Shown piece after piece: positions 58,381-64,000 of a DNA stretch of 64,000 nt (within the stretch, counting starts at the first letter, position 1; each line of letters starts with the position of its first letter). The position numbers were made by a program, and so were the translations under genes. Source of the stretch: Scortum barcoo (taxonomy: Eukaryota; Chordata; Actinopteri; Centrarchiformes; Terapontidae); NCBI GenBank assembly GCA_023238725.1, contig CM041550.1:7821044-7885043 (forward strand), written 5' to 3'. A model generated the notes under the pieces. The model did no database searches. It was not told the DNA's origin and saw nothing but the letters and a program-made list of their open reading frames with translations.

Positions 58381-59340
58381 TTTTGATAGATTTGAGGAAA
58401 GGTCCCCTCTAAAAGAAGATGCTTCAAGGTTTTGTAAGAGTAAAGATGTTAAGTCTCCTCAGTGAGCAAAAGTAAATCTGCTCTGTGAGTAACATGAAAT
58501 TAGATTTATTGAAAATACACATACAAAAATATCTTTAGTAACATTTCTGGAGATTGAAATGTTGTTTTGAAATTCTCCATAAAAATCCACTATAATATGT
58601 TTAAAGATACTTTTAATCATATTTGTTTTGTTTTATCTGTAACAACCCACTGCTAGATATTTATATTTTTGTAGACGTGTCTTTTCCATGATGTTATTTT
58701 GAAAGGTTGGTTGCTTCATTTCCAGAAAAACCCTGTTAAACTTTATGAAGCTGGAGTTGCTTTTCCGGGGCGGGGCCAGAGCCCGACAGGCCACGCCCTG
58801 TCCACTGGTGCGTTAGACTCAGATTTATGTTCAAATAAAAAAAATAAACTTTACATGTGAAAACAGAAAGTCAGCCATTAAAGCCAGTCATAGACATTAA
58901 GATAAAAATATTGGTGACTTTTAATGAAACAGAATTATTATTTGTTATAACTCTGTTAAAGAATGAATGTAGATAACTTAATTTAGATTTGTTAATTTAT
59001 TCACATTCACAGTAATATGTACATATGTTTATCTTCATCAGACTGGTAGAAACAAAAAAATACATTCCATATATACAAATCTTGTATCATAGTATTACAA
59101 GTGCTAATACCTCTGCTACTGTTGCTGCAAAATAAATCTTACCTACTGAAGTCTGTACATAATTCACATGCAAAAAAAAAATTGAATTCGAGTTTATGAT
59201 TTATTTTTCTTTCCACTTTCATATTTATGCTCATAGTATTCCATTCATGTCATGTATATCATCACAAATGCACTGCTGTTTCAATTAATGACTGGAAACA
59301 CAGTCAACTACACCTACAGCGAGTGAGGTAAACTGCTGCT
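58381..59340. other. Intergenic stretch between the satellite and the SLC22 gene
   Basis: AT-rich with no exon recognised. A short GC-rich patch at 58768-58800 (TTTTCCGGGGCGGGGCCAGA) contains a GC box and stands out from its surroundings, but no gene is seen starting from it. Confidence 0.45.
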
Positions 59341-59362
59341 TGATTTGAAATTAACTTTTCTT

Positions 59363-59368
59363 TTTATT
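59363..59368 (-). terminator. Polyadenylation signal of the SLC22 gene
   Basis: Minus-strand AATAAA (plus TTTATT) about 130 bp downstream of the inferred stop codon at 59496. Confidence 0.55.
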
Positions 59369-59495
59369 ACAGTCATTCTGTGACACCTTATTTTCAGTGA
59401 AGCTTTGCAATAGTAATAATAGTTTTGTTGTCTTTTTAGGTAGCTTCAGTGTTGTCTGTGGTTTTCTTTTTTCATGCGTTCGTTTGTCAGGAGTC

Positions 59496-62400
59496 TTATA
59501 GGTGAGTTGTGCAGATGACCTCTGGTGCAGTGGTCTGGTCTTTAGCTGATTTCTCATCATCTTTTGGGGGAGGTGAGGAGGCCCATGGCCACCTGAATCT
59601 GTAAACCAGATGAGAAGAGCTGCATTAATATTCAAGCTGCACCAACACAGAGTTTGTTCATCCTTTTGTCAGGGTTTTTTTTTGTTTTACACACCACATA
59701 TCGAGATACATATTTGTCAACATTATTTATGGAAGGAATATGTAGTTGCAATGGTATATTTCCCTTTCACACATATTTGAACTTATTTGATTTTTTCTTT
59801 TTCTCTGTAACATTTGGAAAGAAACATTCTGTCATTTAAGTCTGATCTAAAGTGTTTATGATTTAAGACATGTGAAAATAATTTTCTTGCCAGCATAGGC
59901 TACCTTAAGTTCCTTTTTCATCTATGAAACAAGTGTCAAAATGTTTTTCAGGATATTTTTTGTAATTCTAAACACAATGTACATACTGTATGTTGAGTGT
60001 TAGAAAGTTATATAACATTAATGTCTTTATGTCTATATGCAGTATGTACCTATGTAGAAAACAATTTAGATCAGTCTTAGAAAATGGATAATCAGAATTG
60101 GTTGCCTCCCAGGGCTTTTGTAGAAGCTTTGTTTACTTAATTTTTAAAGATTCATGGTCACTTTAGAGACCACAAAGTTCGCTTACTTTTTTTCCTGTGA
60201 TAAACGATCAGTGCAGTGCACATCAGTAAGTGAACGCATCACTACATACTCCATGACCACAGTCAGTCTTCAGTTCAGCAGTACTGTCTGTCTGTTTGTG
60301 GTTCTTGCTGTACAAGCTGTACAAGCCTTTTACATAATAGCTCAGCAGCCAATTATTTACAACACAGTTATTATGTTATGGTTGTTCCTGTGGTTTTGTG
60401 GTTATATAATGATCTTTTAACAAGCGAGTAATGTATTGTGGTGGAGTTGGCAGCAGTGCTCTCAGTCACCAGTAAGGATTTGAAAGCTGCTGACTCAATC
60501 GATGACAGTGTTTAAAAGAGTTTAAAGATTTATTTATGAAGATTAATTCATATTTCTGCTGCACATCTCAAATCCTTAAAACACCTCAAAACAATAAAAT
60601 GAGGCTGATATTTAAAAGTGTCTATATTTTATCTATGCACACACAAAAACAAAGTGTTGCGTTTTCACCAAGTTGACCACGCCACTGAGCAGGAGCACTG
60701 TCCTCTGCATTGTTACATCAGTGGAAACAAATTCATGGTTCATGGTTAAACCTGCTCATGGACAAACACCATGACACTCACCTACACACACACACTGTGT
60801 AAGGTGACTTACAAGTAAGACTGACCTCTGTGTGAAGGCCATCTGCTGGATGGTGTCGGGCAGCGGCTGTCTGAAGGTCTCAGGCAGGAAGACGGCGAGC
60901 AGAACGCTGAGCAGTGACAGAGAACCCACAACGATCCACGGCAAGAAAGAGTAGAACACAGCTGGAGACAAAACCAGACCAGATCAGTGAGTTCACACAG
61001 GATTTTCACTGATACAGACGTTTTTTCATTTCAGACTGATATCTCAAAACCGCACCAGATAAAACCAAAACTATCTTTATCATCAGTTATTTGTCATTTG
61101 GATGAAGTAAATCTTTAAAAAAAAAACAGTGCAACCTCACAGCTACTACTACAGCTGGTTTTGCTGCTACTCCAACCAACATTTCGATTTTTTTGCAGAC
61201 CAAAAACATTGCAAAGTACATATTAAAATAGCAAACAAAGAACTTTAGACACGAACAAACAGGTTCAAACAAATGCTATGCTGATGTGTGAAGTGAATGA
61301 AGGTCTCACCCAGCTCCAGCAGGTATGGGGAAACGGAGGATCCCACTCTGGAGAACATGGCACAAGATGACATTGCTGTGTTTCTGATGACTGTGGGAGA
61401 CAGCTCTCCAGTGAACATGTACAACACCCCAGTGCCAGCCAGGACGCCAAATTTACCGAGCAACACCAGGGACAGGGTGCCCGCCGGATAACCTGCAGGG
61501 ATGGAGAAGAAGTTTTTGAGATAATGAACCACTGTGAAGCCGCTGACTGTTTGCTAAACATTGAGCTCGGACAGCGAGCGTCTAATCAAAATTTGTGAAG
61601 CTTTGTATTTCTAAACATGTGGGGTGTGCAAAAGGGAGATATTTCATCATTTGGAGGATGGCGTCTAGTTTTTAGCCTGAGTGAAAGTGATTAAACATTG
61701 TGTTAATCTGCTCTAACACAGGCTGTATTCATTAGCAAGCCTGGCCACCAAGCTTACTACATCATTTTCAGTAAGCCTTAAAAAATTGGCTTTGCAAATG
61801 TTTTAAGAGCAAGAACCTCGAGGATACACACAAGGACAACACTAGATTTAAACATAGCTTTTGTTTGTTTACAAGAAACTCTGCAGGGCACCAAGCATCT
61901 TGTTTTATGCAAATTACCAAACACTAGCTGATAAAAGCTGGTAGCAACAATCATCATTTCAGCCATCACTGGTAAGAAATGAAAAGGTGCTTTTGTCTAT
62001 TTATATTGTGCAGCCATTATCATTGTAAATTGCAAACGTGCTGCACAAGAATGAGAAGTAACTAAGGTTTCATGAACAAATAATTGTGCTGAAAATGATT
62101 AATTGTTTAATTTTTTTTCTGACAAAGTAAAAAGTTATATTCATAAATAAAGAAATGAAGCAGTAGAGGGGTATAGCTAGCGTGGGCTGGTCCTACTCAC
62201 TGTTCAGCGTGATCTGGATGAGGAGCGTAGCTAGCGCCCCCAGCAGGGTGAAGCTGACATAGGACAGACGGCGAGGGAGACTGCGTGCTGCCAGCCAGCT
62301 GGCAGCGTACGCTGGGAGCTCAATGACTGACAACAGGAAGTAGTTCAGGAAGGGGTTGCCATAGAGACTTAACATGTTGAATGACAATCCGAAGTAGCTT

Positions 62401-63814
62401 AAGTTCAAAGAAAACCTGCAAACAACAAGAGGCCAAGACTTCAACTCCTTTAAAGTCCTTTTAGTGAGTGCTATAGACTGCGGTGTTGATTGCAGCAGTG
62501 AGATAAAAGTGTTGGACAGACAACTAAAATATAAGATATGTCTTGAGGTAGTGCTAGATGAAAGGTCATGGGGTCATTAAAAACTAAATGGTTCATAGCA
62601 TGAATGAGAATTTTAACATTAGATGATAATATCACTGGAGTATGATGGTGGCACGAGGAGAAAAGTCAGAGGGTCACCAAAATCGTTGTTAATGATCCTC
62701 TGGGAACAATAAATATCCACTGTAAATCTTATGGAAATGGACAATTTGTCGTTAAGATATTGTTTCTTGCTCTGGATGGATGAAATAATGGGCTTTGTGA
62801 TTGGCAGCATTAAAAAGTTAAAAAAGGTAAATTTCCTGAATTTCAAGAAAACTTCTTGCAATGGGAAAGTGTTCTAACTCACCAGATGATCCACAGTGTA
62901 AGTGTGATACATCGAATGTTTGTGGTCCTCAGTAAGTCCAGGAAGCTGGTGGACTCCGCCTTCTCACTTGTTGCTTTTTCAACCTGTGGAGAAACAGAAG
63001 CTGCCTAAAAATGGCTGCAGTCCTTCAGCATGTGGAACAAAACTGAGGTTAGAGAGGTTAGAGGTTCTTACGCTGGCTGAGAGGAAGATGACCTGTGGAG
63101 CTTCCACTCGGTTCTCCAGAGCTGCTGACCTCAGCAGGAGTTCTGCTTCCTGCAAACGACCACGAGACACCAACCAGCGAGGAGACTCTGGGATCAGCCT
63201 GGTGGACAGACAGACAAACAAAAAGTGTATCCTCTCTGGTGGGAATTGGGGAAGGACTCTATATCACCCTGGTTTATGCATCTGTGTGTGTTATAAAACT
63301 ACTTCTCATTCGTTAAGCTATGAGTGGTCGACTGTGTAAGGAGGCCAGAAATTATCTAAGAAGCCTGGAGCCAGACCCAAACCTCAAGTAGTGGTCCCAT
63401 TTAAACAAATGCAAAGTGCAAAAACAAAAACGAAACAAAAAATTTTTTCCTACAGTTATTTCTTCTGTCTGAATATGTATCTATATCTATCTGTATCTAT
63501 AGAAGTCTCTTGTTTGTTGTAAATAAATCAGCTGGAATATTTCAACTTTTCTTTCATGTGTCAAATTTCACCACCAAATCAAATAATCAAGTAATAAACA
63601 AGATGCAGATAGATTTTCAATGTGTTACAGAGATCATCTTACCACCAGAGGGGGATACAGGCCAGGCCTGGTACAGCCATGATCAGTGACAGGTGTCTCC
63701 AGTACCTGACCAGGTAGGCAGTCCAGGGCAGCAGTATCATACCAACCGTGTAGACACAAGGTAAGCACAGGCTGGAGTAGAGAACTCTGGTCGAACCAAC
63801 CAGGATCTCAGAGC
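59496..63814 (-). CDS. SLC22-family organic cation/carnitine transporter, OCTN-like (partial; 5' exons off the right edge)
   Basis: Seven 3' exons on the minus strand: 63814-63643, 63198-63072, 62983-62883, 62415-62201, 61492-61310, 60961-60826 and 59598-59496. Phases agree at every junction. The first visible exon encodes two membrane segments (LYSSLCLPCVYTVGMILLPW, HLSLIMAVPGLACIPLWW). Next comes the SLC22 motif LIPESPRWLVSRGR, the large cytoplasmic loop, then segments through LSYFGLSFNMLSLYGNPFLN, LLGKFGVLAGTGVLYMFTGE (ending LSPTVIRN) and AVFYSFLPWIVVGSLSLL. The tail motif ETFRQPLPDTIQQM is typical of OCTN members (SLC22A4/A5), which carry carnitine and organic cations across the plasma membrane. 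The last exon reads on to CTTHL, a possible class I PDZ ligand, as OCTN tails also have. The paralogue cannot be fixed without the 5' half, so no symbol is given. Confidence 0.88.
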
Positions 63815-64000
63815 CTGGGAAAGAAATGTTGAGTTGAAAAAAAGTGAGGGATTTGTACTAAGGGCCCTAATGGACTTTTTCACATCCTGTAAATGGTGTT
63901 AGATTACTGCAAGTATAACGTTATGATGGCTTTATAAGTAGGAATAGATCAGTTGTGTTAATGAAAGGTTGACAATCATCCATCATCATAAAGCACAAAA

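Noticed and set aside
59351..59635. 94-codon minus frame (QLKTRPLHQRSSAQ...) as the SLC22 tail
   Set aside because: Its frame does not match the phase-2 junction of the upstream exon; the overlapping frame ending CTTHL does.
62920..63339. 139-codon plus frame
   Set aside because: Antisense to two SLC22 exons whose minus-strand frames carry the family motifs.

Overview
The window is nuclear DNA from a ray-finned (teleost, probably spiny-rayed) fish. It contains split genes with GT-AG introns, vertebrate-only protein families, tRNA-derived fish SINEs, many (CA)n/(GT)n tracts and several dispersed teleost repeats. I see no bacterial operon, CRISPR array, phage or viral gene, and no evidence of an undescribed multi-gene system.

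Layout. (1) 1-25.4 kb, minus strand: plekhm3, a PH-domain endolysosomal adaptor. Four coding exons are visible and its 3' exons lie beyond the left edge. (2) 25.4-32.2 kb: intergenic DNA with repeats, including a fold-back element at 29.8-30.1 kb. (3) 32.3-35.9 kb, plus strand: dnajc15, a complete six-exon mitochondrial J-protein gene. (4) 36.36-56.0 kb, minus strand: sestd1, 18 coding exons encoding a SEC14-like lipid-binding domain plus spectrin repeats, with a GC-rich promoter near 55.5-56.0 kb. It converges tail-to-tail with dnajc15. (5) 56.05-58.1 kb: an AT-rich higher-order tandem array beside that promoter. (6) 59.3-64 kb, minus strand: the 3' seven exons of an SLC22 (OCTN-like) carrier whose 5' part lies beyond the right edge.

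The four genes do not form a pathway. As I recall the human map, their orthologues are scattered (PLEKHM3 and SESTD1 at separate sites on 2q, DNAJC15 on 13q, SLC22A4/A5 on 5q), so the order probably reflects fish-lineage rearrangement.

Most worth a second look: the 298/352-bp alternating higher-order satellite next to the sestd1 promoter; sestd1 introns bracketed by sense-strand AC repeats at the 5' splice site and GT repeats at the 3' splice site; palindromic RFX X-box matches in sestd1 introns and intergenic DNA; the fold-back element; and single-base frame breaks in sestd1 and plekhm3, mostly at homopolymers, which look more like assembly errors than gene loss. Exon boundaries come from reading splice sites and matching remembered vertebrate family proteins; no alignment was run.
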